NCBI GenBank assembly: GCA_016212795.1
Contig: JACRDT010000005.1
Span: forward strand, 124,001-188,000
DNA: 64,000 nucleotides
Direction of reading: 5' to 3'
Source: Elusimicrobiota bacterium
Lineage (GTDB): Bacteria; Elusimicrobiota; Elusimicrobia; UBA1565; UBA9628
Shown here: one piece after another, positions 17,213-25,259 of the stretch
Position numbering within the stretch: position 1 is the stretch's first letter
How the letters are laid out: each line of letters opens with the position of its first letter
Made by a program: the position numbers and the translations under genes
Notes under the pieces: generated by a model
Database searches by the model: none
Told to the model about the DNA's origin: nothing
Seen by the model: the letters and a program-made list of their open reading frames with translations, nothing else

Positions 17213-19486
17213 TCAAGCCGCCGCCCCCGCGAGCGGGCTGCCGGCGCGGGCCGGCGGGCGGTCGAACCGAAGCCCGATCCGGTCCAGCGCGGGACGGACG
17301 AGGAACTTCGCCAGCGCGATGAAATAGATCCCGACGCCGTGGACGCTCGACCTGAGGAGGAACAGGCTGACCCACAGCGGGTTGGCGTGCGCCGTCTTCT
17401 GCTGCCAGAAGTCGGCCCACCGCTGGCTGTCGCCGTAGGCGAATTCGACCGTCGCCGCGTGCCGCTTCGCGTCGGCGATCTGGAATTCGCACCCGCAGGT
17501 ATGGCTGTCCCGGATCCGCACGCTCCTCTGGACGCGCGCGTCGAACCGGAATTTCCTGCCGTAGCTGTTCCTGGCTTCCACGACGAGCTGCTCGAGGGGC
17601 GCGAGCGGGCGGGACAACTTGAAGGACAGGCCGATGCCCGAGAGCGAGACATCCACCAGTCTCGCTTCCACCGTCTCCCTGGTCATGGGCAGGAACACCC
17701 GCGCCCGGCTCTTCGTCCACGCCCGGTGATGCCGGCGCCGCTGCCTGCGCTCGAAGAACGCGCCGAAGGACGCCATCGCCAGCGTCAGGTTCATCACGCA
17801 CCAGACGAGGGTGATCATCGTGATGTCGCGATACATCGGCTGCCGGAACCACTTCATGATCGCGGCCGGGATCGCGATGATGAGCACCGTGGTCAGCAGC
17901 ATGAAGGGCCGGGCGAACCCGCTCAGGAAATCGTTCTCCAGGGTCTTGCCTTTGGGCGTCACCTTGAAGGAGGGTTTCCTCGGGTTCGCGATGACGGACA
18001 GGACGACGGGGATGAGGAACAGCGATTGGATGCCTTCGAACAGCTCCGAGAAGAAGGGCCACCTGAACTTGCCGTAGAGATAGCCCGTGAGGAAGATGGA
18101 CCCCAGCACGTGGGGGATCGCGTAGGCCAGGACCTGCGGGACGGAGGCGAAATAGACCTTGAGGTTCAGCAGCAGGAACGCGGCGGGCGCGACATAGAAG
18201 ACGGTCCTGGAGAAGCCGAAGAACCAATAGAAGCAGCTGTTGAAATAGCAGAGCTTCTGGTAGAGCTTGAGCCCCCGTTGGAGCAGCGGATTGCTCAGGA
18301 CGAAGATCTGCGCCATCCCCTGGGCCCACCGGCTCTTCTGCAGGATCAGGTCGTCGAACGTCTCCGGCGAGAGCCCGCACACCATGGGACGGGGGATGAA
18401 GACGCTCTTGTAGCCTCTCTTGTGCAGGGAGAGGGCCGTCTCGCAGTCTTCGGTGATGGTCTCGCCGCAGATGCCGCCGATCTCTTCCAGGTGCCTCCTC
18501 CTCAACAGCGCCGCCGAGCCGCAGAAATAGCTCGAGTCCCAGAAGTCGAGGCCCGGGTGGATGGCGCGGTAGAACATGTCGTTCTCGGAGGGCGCGTTCT
18601 TGAATATCGCCATGTTCTTCTCGATCGGGTTCGGGTTGATGAAGAAGTGCGGCGTCTGCACGAAGGCCATCCGGTCATCCTTGAGGAACCAGCCCGCGGT
18701 ATCCTTCAGGATGTCCCTGGAGGGCACGTGGTCGCAGTCCAAGACCAGGACCAGGTCGGCATGGGTATGCGCCAGGGCGTGGGTGAGGTTGCCGGCCTTG
18801 GCCTTGACGTTCTTCTCGCGCGTGATGTAGCCGGCGCCCAGCTCCCCGGCCAGCCTTTTGAGGGCGTAGTGCCTCTCCCAGGCCGCCGCCGAGGTCTTCG
18901 GATCGTTCCTCTTGGCCGCCGTCGCCCCGTCGTCGAGGATGAACACCTTCAGCTTGTCCTTGGGATAATCGATGTTCAGGGACGACATCACGGTCGTCTT
19001 GACGATGTCGACGGGTTCGTTATAGGTCGGGACGAACACGTCCACCGAAGGATAAAGCGACTTGTCCAACGGCAGCGGCATGATCTTGGTCTCCAGGGGC
19101 CAGATGTTCGTGAAGATGCCCAGGAGGTGGACGGAGATCGCGTACATCTCCGCGAGATAGAGAGCCATCATGCCCACGAAATCCAGGGGCCGGGTGTAGA
19201 TCAGCGTCTCGGCGGTCCTCCACAGGGCATAACGGATGGTCAGGAAGACGCACAGCATCACGAACACGATCCTGAGAGGGGGCTTCTTGACCCGCTCAGC
19301 GCTCTTGGCGAAGAACAGGATGAGGAGGATGCCCCAGCCGATGACGAACTGGCGGGCGAGGGGCAGATACAATCGCGCGAGGTGGATGAAGAGGAAACAG
19401 GCTGCCGCCAGGATGGCGCAGGCGAGGACGTGGAGGGCCCTCGAGTCGCGGTGCAGGACGTCGCCCGTGGATGGGTGCCGTCTCAT
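17213..19486 (-). CDS. bcsA: BcsA-like cellulose synthase catalytic subunit with PilZ-like domain
   Basis: 757 residues from ATG 19486 (the frame is open further upstream but overlaps the cyclase gene). It is a processive GT2 enzyme that polymerises UDP-sugar and exports the chain. Four N-terminal TM helices come first, then the GT-A domain with all synthase signatures: LDDG (185-187), DCD (250-252), FFINPNP, FCGSAA, TED (345-347) and QKSRW (383-387, the QxxRW chain-binding motif). Four further TM helices follow. The C-terminal about 180 residues hold a PilZ-like barrel with DVSLSG (DxSxxG) after an Arg-rich segment RRQRRRHHR; the exact RxxxR switch is not certain. It begins 7 bp after the cyclase stop. 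Confidence 0.9.
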   Translation of the reverse strand: MRRHPSTGDVLHRDSRALHVLACAILAAACFLFIHLARLYLPLARQFVIGWGILLILFFAKSAERVKKPPLRIVFVMLCVFLTIRYALWRTAETLIYTRPLDFVGMMALYLAEMYAISVHLLGIFTNIWPLETKIMPLPLDKSLYPSVDVFVPTYNEPVDIVKTTVMSSLNIDYPKDKLKVFILDDGATAAKRNDPKTSAAAWERHYALKRLAGELGAGYITREKNVKAKAGNLTHALAHTHADLVLVLDCDHVPSRDILKDTAGWFLKDDRMAFVQTPHFFINPNPIEKNMAIFKNAPSENDMFYRAIHPGLDFWDSSYFCGSAALLRRRHLEEIGGICGETITEDCETALSLHKRGYKSVFIPRPMVCGLSPETFDDLILQKSRWAQGMAQIFVLSNPLLQRGLKLYQKLCYFNSCFYWFFGFSRTVFYVAPAAFLLLNLKVYFASVPQVLAYAIPHVLGSIFLTGYLYGKFRWPFFSELFEGIQSLFLIPVVLSVIANPRKPSFKVTPKGKTLENDFLSGFARPFMLLTTVLIIAIPAAIMKWFRQPMYRDITMITLVWCVMNLTLAMASFGAFFERRQRRRHHRAWTKSRARVFLPMTRETVEARLVDVSLSGIGLSFKLSRPLAPLEQLVVEARNSYGRKFRFDARVQRSVRIRDSHTCGCEFQIADAKRHAATVEFAYGDSQRWADFWQQKTAHANPLWVSLFLLRSSVHGVGIYFIALAKFLVRPALDRIGLRFDRPPARAGSPLAGAAA

Positions 19487-19493
19487 CAGACCG

Positions 19494-20324
19494 TCATTTC
19501 GGAGCGTCAGGGACCGCCACGCTGTGCTCGACCGTCCTCCTCTCATCGCCGGAGGACGACGACCCCATCCATCTGACGACGGCGAATGCCACAAGCAGCG
19601 TGACGGCCAGCGACAGGACGATCTTGACGGGCAGCGGCAGCTTCCGTCCCGCCGGCGCTTCAGGGGCCTTGACGGTCGAGGCGGCGATGGCCCGGTCCAC
19701 CTCGCTCGGATTCCAGAACGCCTTGTACAGCTTGACCGGGGCCCGCTTGCCCTTCAGCGTCGCTTCCTTGACAAAACCGCAGTAGGTCTCGGCTTTGTCG
19801 GAGAGCGCGTTGTAGGCCTCTTCCGACAGGTAGATCTCCCCGGGATTGGCCTGCCCCTCGATCCTGGACGCGACATTGACGACGTCGCCGAAGATGTCGT
19901 TCTTCTCCACGATGCCTTCCCCCGTATGGATCCCGATGCGCATCAGGATGGGGGTCGGGATCTTCCTCTCCAGATTGAAGGCGTCCATCCCCTTCTGGAT
20001 CTCGACGGCCGCCCGCACGGCCTCCTGAGGGTTCGGGAAATAGGACATCGTGCCGTCGCCCATGGATTTGACCAGGGTCCCGCCGCATTTCTTGACGACC
20101 GGGAACAGGATCTCATTATGCTGCTTGATCAACGAGCGGACGGCGAAATCGCCCTGCGTCTCGGCGATGGAGGTGGAGCCCTTGAGGTCGGTGAACATGA
20201 CCGTGATGGCCTTCGTGAACTGGTCTTTGAACAGCTTGTCGAGCCGCTCCCGCTGCGCGATGAGCTCATCGACATCCATATCCTGGCCGGGTTCTTTCTT
20301 CTCTGGATGATCTTCCATGCCCAT
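19494..20324 (-). CDS. Class III nucleotidyl cyclase with C-terminal TM anchor
   Basis: About 276 residues from ATG 20324; the frame is open to 20426 but a TATAAT at 20391-20386 places transcription start near 20379, which rules out the earlier starts at 20426 and 20387. The catalytic domain has ITVMFTDLKGSTSIAET with the first metal Asp, KSMGDGTMSYFPNP with the second, and IGIHTGEGIVEKNDIFGDVV then NVASRIEG with the transition-state Asn/Arg. A short Pro-rich linker and one TM helix (VKIVLSLAVTLLVAFAVVRW) end the protein, so the domain faces the cytoplasm. The family makes cAMP or cGMP; specificity residues are not assigned. It is the first gene of the cellulose-type operon, so its product may control that polymer. 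Confidence 0.85.
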   Translation of the reverse strand: MGMEDHPEKKEPGQDMDVDELIAQRERLDKLFKDQFTKAITVMFTDLKGSTSIAETQGDFAVRSLIKQHNEILFPVVKKCGGTLVKSMGDGTMSYFPNPQEAVRAAVEIQKGMDAFNLERKIPTPILMRIGIHTGEGIVEKNDIFGDVVNVASRIEGQANPGEIYLSEEAYNALSDKAETYCGFVKEATLKGKRAPVKLYKAFWNPSEVDRAIAASTVKAPEAPAGRKLPLPVKIVLSLAVTLLVAFAVVRWMGSSSSGDERRTVEHSVAVPDAPK

Positions 20325-20385
20325 GCCGCCGCACCGCACGCCCTCGAAATTTGCTTCCGCCCGGAACATATCGCGGGAATCATGC

Positions 20386-20391
20386 ATTATA
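20386..20391 (-). promoter_or_regulatory. -10 box TATAAT for the cellulose-type operon
   Basis: A perfect TATAAT on the minus strand; no good -35 hexamer is seen at 16-18 bp. The predicted start is near 20379, about 55 nt before the ATG used here. Confidence 0.5.
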
Positions 20392-20585
20392 CCTTTTCCC
20401 ATGGCTGATTGCCGCTGAAATACCATCGCTTTTCGCGACCTGCGCCCTTCGGCGGCGCCCGGGCCGCGCCGCGCTGAAGGCGTCGGTCGGGAAAGGCATC
20501 CGCGCTTCCCATCATGGACAGCGAGGCGCGCAATAACCTAGATTATTCCAGGCTCCGAGGTTTAAGGGGCCGGAGGAGGACGCCC

Positions 20586-21356
20586 ATGAAGACGACGAAG
20601 CTTTTCGCCGCGGCAGCGACGCTCCTGGCGGCCGGGACGGCCCTGGCCGGGACCATGGTCATCAAGATGAAGGACGGCACCACCGCGGCCTACGACACGG
20701 CCCAGATCGAGAGCGTGCGCTTCTCCGAGTCGGGAGCGCGGTCCGCGCGCGAGGGCAAGGCTCTCTACGAGGAGAACTTCGCGGGCTCGCTGTCGGCCGC
20801 CTGGGAGAAGAGCGAGGTCGCGGGCGGCAATTTCGACAAGTTCGCCCGCGCCACGGGGGGAGCGTTCGAAGTCTCCGTTCCCGCGGGCAACTCCTGGGGC
20901 AAGACCGGCATCGTGTCGCGCGACCGCCTCCTCACGGTCAACGCCGGCATGGAGGAGAATCCCCTCAAACTCAAGCTGACCTTCGACCCGGACAAGACCA
21001 CGGGCTTCTGCATCGCCCTCGCCGAGAGCAAGGTCTCGGACGTCTATTGGACGACCAACATGTGGTTCCACTTCGGCCGCAAGTCCTTGACCGAGACCAC
21101 CGCCGGCCTGGCCAACACGCGCAACGACACCGAGAGCTACACCGGCGACGAGGGCCCGAGCGAGATCCCCGAGACCGTGACCTTCACCGTCAAGCCGGGC
21201 TTCATCCGGGCCGAGACCTCGACCGGCATCGCGAGGGAGGGGAAGTTCTCGTGGCTCAAGCCCGGCGTCTCGGCCTACTTGTACGTCTTCAGCCACCCGA
21301 TGCACCAGAACGATCCGTCGACGATGGCGCTCAAGTCGATCAGGCTCTACCGCTGA
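20586..21356 (+). CDS. Exported protein of unknown function
   Basis: 256 residues, with strong Shine-Dalgarno (GGAGGAGG) and signal peptide KLFAAAATLLAAGTALAG. The mature protein opens with MVIKMKDGTTAAYDTAQIES then VRFSE, a short motif often seen at the start of exported proteins of diverse bacteria. A beta-rich domain of about 190 residues follows, with many aromatic and charged residues (DVYWTTNMWFHFG, AYLYVFSHPMH), compatible with a lectin- or concanavalin-like sandwich, but I see no catalytic motif. The AT-rich word AATAACCTAGATTATT at 20532-20547 contains a -10-like TAGATT. It is convergent with the pilin gene, 7 bp apart. Confidence 0.7.
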   Translation: MKTTKLFAAAATLLAAGTALAGTMVIKMKDGTTAAYDTAQIESVRFSESGARSAREGKALYEENFAGSLSAAWEKSEVAGGNFDKFARATGGAFEVSVPAGNSWGKTGIVSRDRLLTVNAGMEENPLKLKLTFDPDKTTGFCIALAESKVSDVYWTTNMWFHFGRKSLTETTAGLANTRNDTESYTGDEGPSEIPETVTFTVKPGFIRAETSTGIAREGKFSWLKPGVSAYLYVFSHPMHQNDPSTMALKSIRLYR

Positions 21357-21363
21357 GCGGGGC

Positions 21364-21831
21364 TCAATAGGTCCTCCACTGGGAGGCCTTCGTGTCGGTG
21401 TGGTAGCAGGAGATGAAGAGGTTGCCGTGTCTGCGGTCGGCCGAGTTCGTGCCGACGTAGATCCAACCGTAGCCCTCGTGCGTGCAGCCCGTGGCGTCGA
21501 TGGGGGTGTGGCACAGCACCCCGCTGGCCGGCGCATGGTAGGCGGAGGGGTTGGAGTTCGGGATACTGGTGGTGTACTTGGGGACGAAGCTGTCGGTCAG
21601 GACGGCCGAATTCGTGGCGAAGATGCAGGACGGGAACAGGCCTTCGTTGTCGGCGTAGTAGATGCTGAGGATCGAGCGCAAGGCGCCGAGGTTGCCCTTG
21701 GTCGAGCCTTCCTGGGACTTGCGCAGCAGTTGGGCGAACTTCGGGATGGCGACGCCGGCGAGGATGCCGATGATCGAGACGACGATCATGAGTTCGATGA
21801 GCGTGAAGCCCGCCGGCATCCGGCGCTTCAT
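21364..21831 (-). CDS. Type IV pilin / pseudopilin-like protein
   Basis: 155 residues. It has a short positively charged leader ending in Gly, then the class III signal MPAGFTLIELMIVVSIIGIL with Phe+1 and Glu+5, so it is cleaved and N-methylated by a PilD-type peptidase (not in this window). The hydrophobic helix continues to about residue 30, then KSQEGSTKGNLGALRSILSI is the typical alpha1-C. The C-terminal region carries four cysteines (SCIFAT, VLCHTP, GCTHEGY, ISCYHTD) and a GYGWIYVG motif common in such pilins. ATG overlaps the stop of the upstream gene (ATGA), implying translational coupling. There is no other pilus gene nearby. Confidence 0.9.
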   Translation of the reverse strand: MKRRMPAGFTLIELMIVVSIIGILAGVAIPKFAQLLRKSQEGSTKGNLGALRSILSIYYADNEGLFPSCIFATNSAVLTDSFVPKYTTSIPNSNPSAYHAPASGVLCHTPIDATGCTHEGYGWIYVGTNSADRRHGNLFISCYHTDTKASQWRTY

Positions 21832-22301
21832 GGGGACGCCGGCTCGCCCTCGCCCTCTCCCTCTCCTTCCCCGGGGGGAGGAGGCGGCGAGCCCGGTTCG
21901 GACGGCGCCGCGGGAGCCGGGACAGGGGCCGCTTCGGCCGCCGGCGGCGCGGCTCCGTCCGCGGGAACGGGAACGGGGATGGCCGTGTATTCCACGTTTC
22001 GGTCCCCCTTCTTGCCGACGGAGATCATGACCTTCTGCCACGGGTCGGCGCGCTCGTTGAGGTAGTGGAAGGACCAGTGGAACCTGGCGTCGGAGGACGG
22101 CTGCTGGCCCTTGAGAACGAAGTACGGGCAGATGGCTTCGACGGTCTCCCCGTTGGAGCAGAAATCCAACAGCTCCTTCTCGGCGATGGCGCGCGCCTCG
22201 GCCTCCGAGAGGTCCGGAGGCTCGCGGAACTTGACCCTCCATACCCCGAAGCAGGCGAGCCCGGCCACGCCGGCGGCGGCGACGATTCCTGCCTTCTTCA
22301 T
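21828..22301 (-). CDS. Short signal-anchored protein with Pro/Ala and Glu-Gly tail
   Basis: 157 residues. The N-terminal KKAGIVAAAGVAGLACFGVW is a signal peptide or anchor; the cysteine does not sit in a good lipobox. A small folded region (about residues 28-110) contains LLDFCSNGETVEAICPYFVL and RFHWSFHYLNERADPWQKVM. The tail is low complexity: repeated PVPVPA/APPAAEAAP, then GEGEGEGEGEP. I do not recognise the family. It is translationally coupled to the pilin gene, so it could be a pilin accessory or cell-envelope protein; this is inference from context only. Confidence 0.7.
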   Translation of the reverse strand: MKKAGIVAAAGVAGLACFGVWRVKFREPPDLSEAEARAIAEKELLDFCSNGETVEAICPYFVLKGQQPSSDARFHWSFHYLNERADPWQKVMISVGKKGDRNVEYTAIPVPVPADGAAPPAAEAAPVPAPAAPSEPGSPPPPPGEGEGEGEGEPASP

Positions 22302-22350
22302 GCTCTTCAGCTTTGGGGGTCAGCTATCGTTCCACGATCCCCTCCCCTAG

Positions 22351-22376
22351 ATAATACCATGATAGGAGCCTCCTAT
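22351..22376 (-). promoter_or_regulatory. -10 box with overlapping perfect dyad ATAGGAG-C-CTCCTAT
   Basis: On the minus strand TATTAT (22356-22351) is a -10-like box for the gene starting at 22301. A 7-bp perfect palindrome (22362-22376, one central base) covers the -35 region and the stop codon of the upstream gene. It could be a repressor site; no experiment supports this. Confidence 0.35.
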
Positions 22377-24718
22377 GGAAAGCCTGGAAGTTTCGCGCGC
22401 TCCTTGCGGATCGTCTCCCAGAGGGCGCGGTCCCCGGCGGAAGGCTTGCGCGCCAGAGCCCGGTCGTAGACCCTGGCCGCCTCCCTCGGATCGCCCCGCG
22501 TGAGGTGGAGCCAGGCCAGCGAAAGGTAGGTCGGCAGGAAATCCGGTTCCAGGGCGAGGGCGGCCTCATAGTCGGCGGCCGCCTCCTCCCGCAGCCCCAG
22601 AAGCGCCTTGACCACGCCGCGGTCGCTGCGGTAGCGGCCGTTGGACGGGTCCTTGCGCACGAGCCCGTCCAAGATCGTCCCGGCCCTGCGGGCCTCGCCC
22701 AACTGCTGGTACAAAGAGGCCATGCGGCTTGCCAGGGCCGGGGGCGGCCCGAGGCCGCCGGCCAACCCCAAGGCCTCCAAAGCGGACAGCCGGTCGCCCG
22801 CCGCCGCGGCGCCGACCCCCAGGTCGACGAGAGAGCAGGCGTCCTCCGGCCCGAGCCTCAGCCCCTTCCAGACCGCCAAAGCCGCCGGGTGGTCCCCCAA
22901 CGCCCGATAGAGGGAAGCGATGCGACGCTTGCGGCGAGGGTCCGGCTCGAGCCCCTGGGCGGTCTTGACCGCCTCCAAGGCGCGGCCGCGCGCTCCCGCC
23001 CCGACGGCCGACTCGGCCAGGTCGAGCCACAGGCCCGCGTCCGCAGGGGACGTCGCGGTCGACCGCTCGAGGATGCCCTGGGCGGACCCATGCCGGCCGA
23101 GCTCCAGCAGCAGCGACGCCTTCCTCGCCGCCGCCGCTGGGCCGTCCTTGCGCTCATCCGCCAGGGCCAGGCACTTCAGCGCCAGGCCGCGGGCATCCGC
23201 CTTCGCGGCCGCGGCGGCCAGGTCGAGCAGGAAGCCTGCGTCCCGCCGACGGTCCGCCAGCAAGCCCAGGACCTCCAGCCCTTGCCGTTCGGCCAGGAGG
23301 CCAGCCTCCCGGGCCGCCCTCTCCGGCGATAGGAGAGCGTCCTGCGCCTGCGAGGGCCTGGCCCCCTTGGGCCAGGCCGCCTTCGAGCTCGTTCGGCGGC
23401 CGCGGGCGACGAGCCTGCGCTCCATGCGCCTGAGGGTCTTCTCGCCGTAGAACGCCAGGACGCAGGCGGCGAGCCCCGCTCCGCCCGCGTCCTCGACCTC
23501 GAACCTCTCCTCCCGGCGGGCAAAGGACCTCTTCCCGCCGTCCCTGGGGTAAGGCCCGAAGGACCTATGGGGCCCCCGGGGGCGGCGGGCAAGGGACCTC
23601 TTCCCGCCGTCCCTGGGGTGAGGCCCGAAGGGCTTTGGGGGCCCCGGGGGACGGCGGACCAGCCGGCCCTCCTTCACCAGCCGGCCGAACTCCTCGGGGA
23701 AAGCCTGTTCCGGGAAGACGCCGAAGCAGTCATGGAAGCTCGACCGGTCGACGCCTCCCTCGCTCTCCAGGAAGCCGAGCACATAGGCGCGCATCTCCTG
23801 CTCTTGCCCGACGCGGCAACCCTCATAGGGCGGCCGGCGGCCCCGGGCGAGCCGCTTCAAGTAGGCGACGAGGTCGCCTCCGGCGGCGTAGACCAGGCGG
23901 CCGCGCACGCGCGACACCGCCCCCCAACCCAGGCCGACCACGGAACCCCGCCGCTGGCTGGCGCGGCGCAGTTGGAGGTTGCCGGCCCCGGGGTCGTCGA
24001 ACCGGGACCCCCCGGGCCCGGCCGAGCCGGCAAGCTCGACGGAGTCCGTCTTCAACCGCGAGACGAAGACGGCGTCCCGCTCGTAGGACCCGGCGTCTTT
24101 CCATCGGACGGCCCAGGAAGCGAGGTCGACGTCGATCGAGCGCACGCCTCCCGCGCGGCACAAGTCGCAAGCCTCGGCGAGACGACGCAGACGCCGGGCG
24201 TGCTCGCCGGGCTCCTGGCCGGGCGCCAACGGCAGCGTCACCCGGTCGACGCCCTGGCCGACGAGGGCGCCGACGAGGTCCCTGGAGACCCCCTGGCTGT
24301 CGAGCTCGACCGTCATCTGGGCCAGGGACCCGAGCCGGAACACCCGCCTCAGGAGCGCCAGGAGCCGGGACGCCTCCAGGGGAGGAAACGATGAAAGGAC
24401 GCCGGCCCCGCCGCTGCCGATGAAGACCGTCTCGAAGCCGGCCGGCCCAGGCAGACCCAGCAGCCCGGCCTCCTTCCCCAGGCAGGCGGAGTAGAGGCGG
24501 GCCCTTGCCGGGACGCCGCTCAGGGGGAGCCGCAGGACCTCCGCCGGCAGGTGGACGTACAAGCCGAGCCTCTCCGCCGGGACAGCCCCGACCGAGGCCG
24601 CCCAGGCGCGCCGGACGATCCGGCCGTCGAGGCGGGCCCAGAGGCATCGCGGCGGGTAGCAGACGCCCCATCCCTCCCAGGCGGTCTCGGGACGACGGGC
24701 GGCCGATGTCCTCATCAT
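22373..24718 (-). CDS. HemN-like radical-SAM relative without Fe-S cysteines, fused to TPR repeats
   Basis: 781 residues. Residues about 50-340 follow the coproporphyrinogen dehydrogenase (HemN/HemW) pattern: LGLYVHLP in place of LYIHIPFC, FETVFIGSGGAGVLSS for the glycine-rich SAM motif, MTVELDSQGVSRDLVGALVG and QGVDRVTLPLAP, VVGLGWGAVSRVRGRLVYAA, and a HemN_C-like end YVLGFLESEGGVDRSSFHDC. The CX3CX2C cluster is gone: the segment reads LPAEVLRLPLSG. So radical chemistry is unlikely. Two tandem 23-residue repeats follow, then about 360 residues of degenerate TPR (ALEAVKTAQGLEPDPRRKRR, AAADYEAALALEPDFLPTYL). The TPR part suggests a scaffold. A GATAAT box lies 6 nt before the start codon. Confidence 0.7.
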   Translation of the reverse strand: MMRTSAARRPETAWEGWGVCYPPRCLWARLDGRIVRRAWAASVGAVPAERLGLYVHLPAEVLRLPLSGVPARARLYSACLGKEAGLLGLPGPAGFETVFIGSGGAGVLSSFPPLEASRLLALLRRVFRLGSLAQMTVELDSQGVSRDLVGALVGQGVDRVTLPLAPGQEPGEHARRLRRLAEACDLCRAGGVRSIDVDLASWAVRWKDAGSYERDAVFVSRLKTDSVELAGSAGPGGSRFDDPGAGNLQLRRASQRRGSVVGLGWGAVSRVRGRLVYAAGGDLVAYLKRLARGRRPPYEGCRVGQEQEMRAYVLGFLESEGGVDRSSFHDCFGVFPEQAFPEEFGRLVKEGRLVRRPPGPPKPFGPHPRDGGKRSLARRPRGPHRSFGPYPRDGGKRSFARREERFEVEDAGGAGLAACVLAFYGEKTLRRMERRLVARGRRTSSKAAWPKGARPSQAQDALLSPERAAREAGLLAERQGLEVLGLLADRRRDAGFLLDLAAAAAKADARGLALKCLALADERKDGPAAAARKASLLLELGRHGSAQGILERSTATSPADAGLWLDLAESAVGAGARGRALEAVKTAQGLEPDPRRKRRIASLYRALGDHPAALAVWKGLRLGPEDACSLVDLGVGAAAAGDRLSALEALGLAGGLGPPPALASRMASLYQQLGEARRAGTILDGLVRKDPSNGRYRSDRGVVKALLGLREEAAADYEAALALEPDFLPTYLSLAWLHLTRGDPREAARVYDRALARKPSAGDRALWETIRKERAKLPGFP
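23515..23652 (-). repeat. Two tandem 69-bp (23-codon) repeats inside the HemN-like/TPR gene
   Basis: Two 69-bp units (23515-23583 and 23584-23652) are nearly identical. On the coding strand both give GP(P/H)(K/R)(P/S)FGP(H/Y)PRDGGKRS(L/F)ARR. They lie at the junction of the HemN-like and TPR parts and are rich in Gly, Pro, Arg and Lys, so probably a flexible linker. Confidence 0.85.
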
Positions 24719-24724
24719 CGAGCC

Positions 24725-24730
24725 ATTATC
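24725..24730 (-). promoter_or_regulatory. -10-like GATAAT 6 nt before the start codon
   Basis: GATAAT, then six bases, then ATG 24718 of the HemN-like/TPR gene. No Shine-Dalgarno is seen, so a leaderless mRNA is likely. Confidence 0.45.
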
Positions 24731-24795
24731 TTACCACAACGGACCGCGCCTTGCCGCGACTTCGCCGGCCCCTGGATTGGACGGCGATTTATTGG

Positions 24796-24801
24796 TAGAT
24801 T
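24796..24801 (+). promoter_or_regulatory. -10-like TAGATT (GGTAGATT) 6 nt before the start codon
   Basis: TAGATT, six bases, then ATG 24808 of the small lipoprotein gene. No Shine-Dalgarno is seen. Confidence 0.45.
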
Positions 24802-24807
24802 CTCCGC

Positions 24808-25155
24808 ATGACCCGATTCCTCCTGGTTGTCGCCTGGGGCGCGGCGCTCCTCTCCGCGGCCGCCTGCTCGGGCGTCCGATCCTCCCTGCGCTACGGCCCG
24901 GACGGCCAGCGCGAATACTTCGTCGAGTGCACCGATCTGCCCCTGACCTACTGCTACGACCGGGCGCTGAAGCTCTGCCCTGGCGGCTATTTCCTCGTCA
25001 AGGAGGAGCAGATCCCCCAGGGCGCCAAGAGCGGCTCCGCCTTCGCTCAATGGACCCACATCGGCGGCACGTCCAACAAGACCACGACCAGCTTCATGAA
25101 CCACGTCGTGGTCCGCTGCAAGTCGGGCCAGGACTCCCAGGCCCCCGCGCCCTGA
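24808..25155 (+). CDS. Small lipoprotein
   Basis: 115 residues. The start FLLVVAWGAALLSAAACSG is a signal peptide with a lipobox-like SAAAC, so lipidation at the cysteine by Lgt is likely, although position -3 is Ala and not Leu. The mature part has four cysteines in the pattern VECTDLPLTYCYDRALKLCP then GGYFLVKEE, and one in VVRCKSG. The CYDxAxxxCPxGY pattern is widespread in small envelope lipoproteins of unknown function. It ends in a Pro/Ala tail. Divergent from the HemN-like/TPR gene; the two promoters share the about 65 bp between them. Confidence 0.75.
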   Translation: MTRFLLVVAWGAALLSAAACSGVRSSLRYGPDGQREYFVECTDLPLTYCYDRALKLCPGGYFLVKEEQIPQGAKSGSAFAQWTHIGGTSNKTTTSFMNHVVVRCKSGQDSQAPAP

Positions 25156-25245
25156 CCCCGCCTCCCCGAGCGGGTCATTGGGATGGGTCCTAGGACTCAC
25201 CCAGGGATAGGCCATCCGGCACTGAACGGCTAGGCCCTGGTCCCC

Positions 25246-25251
25246 TATACT
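25246..25251 (+). promoter_or_regulatory. -10 box TATACT before the 25260 gene
   Basis: TATACT lies 8 nt before ATG 25260, without a Shine-Dalgarno. The preceding 70 bp are rich in GGNCC words, including the palindrome GTCCTAGGAC. Confidence 0.45.
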
Positions 25252-25259
25252 AATGGGGA

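Noticed and set aside
14610..17327. Very long open frame (905 codons) on the plus strand opposite the BcsB-like and DHH-type genes
   Set aside because: It is antisense to clear homologues, is rich in Arg/Gly/Asp/Val as expected of a GC-rich shadow frame, and has no recognisable domain.
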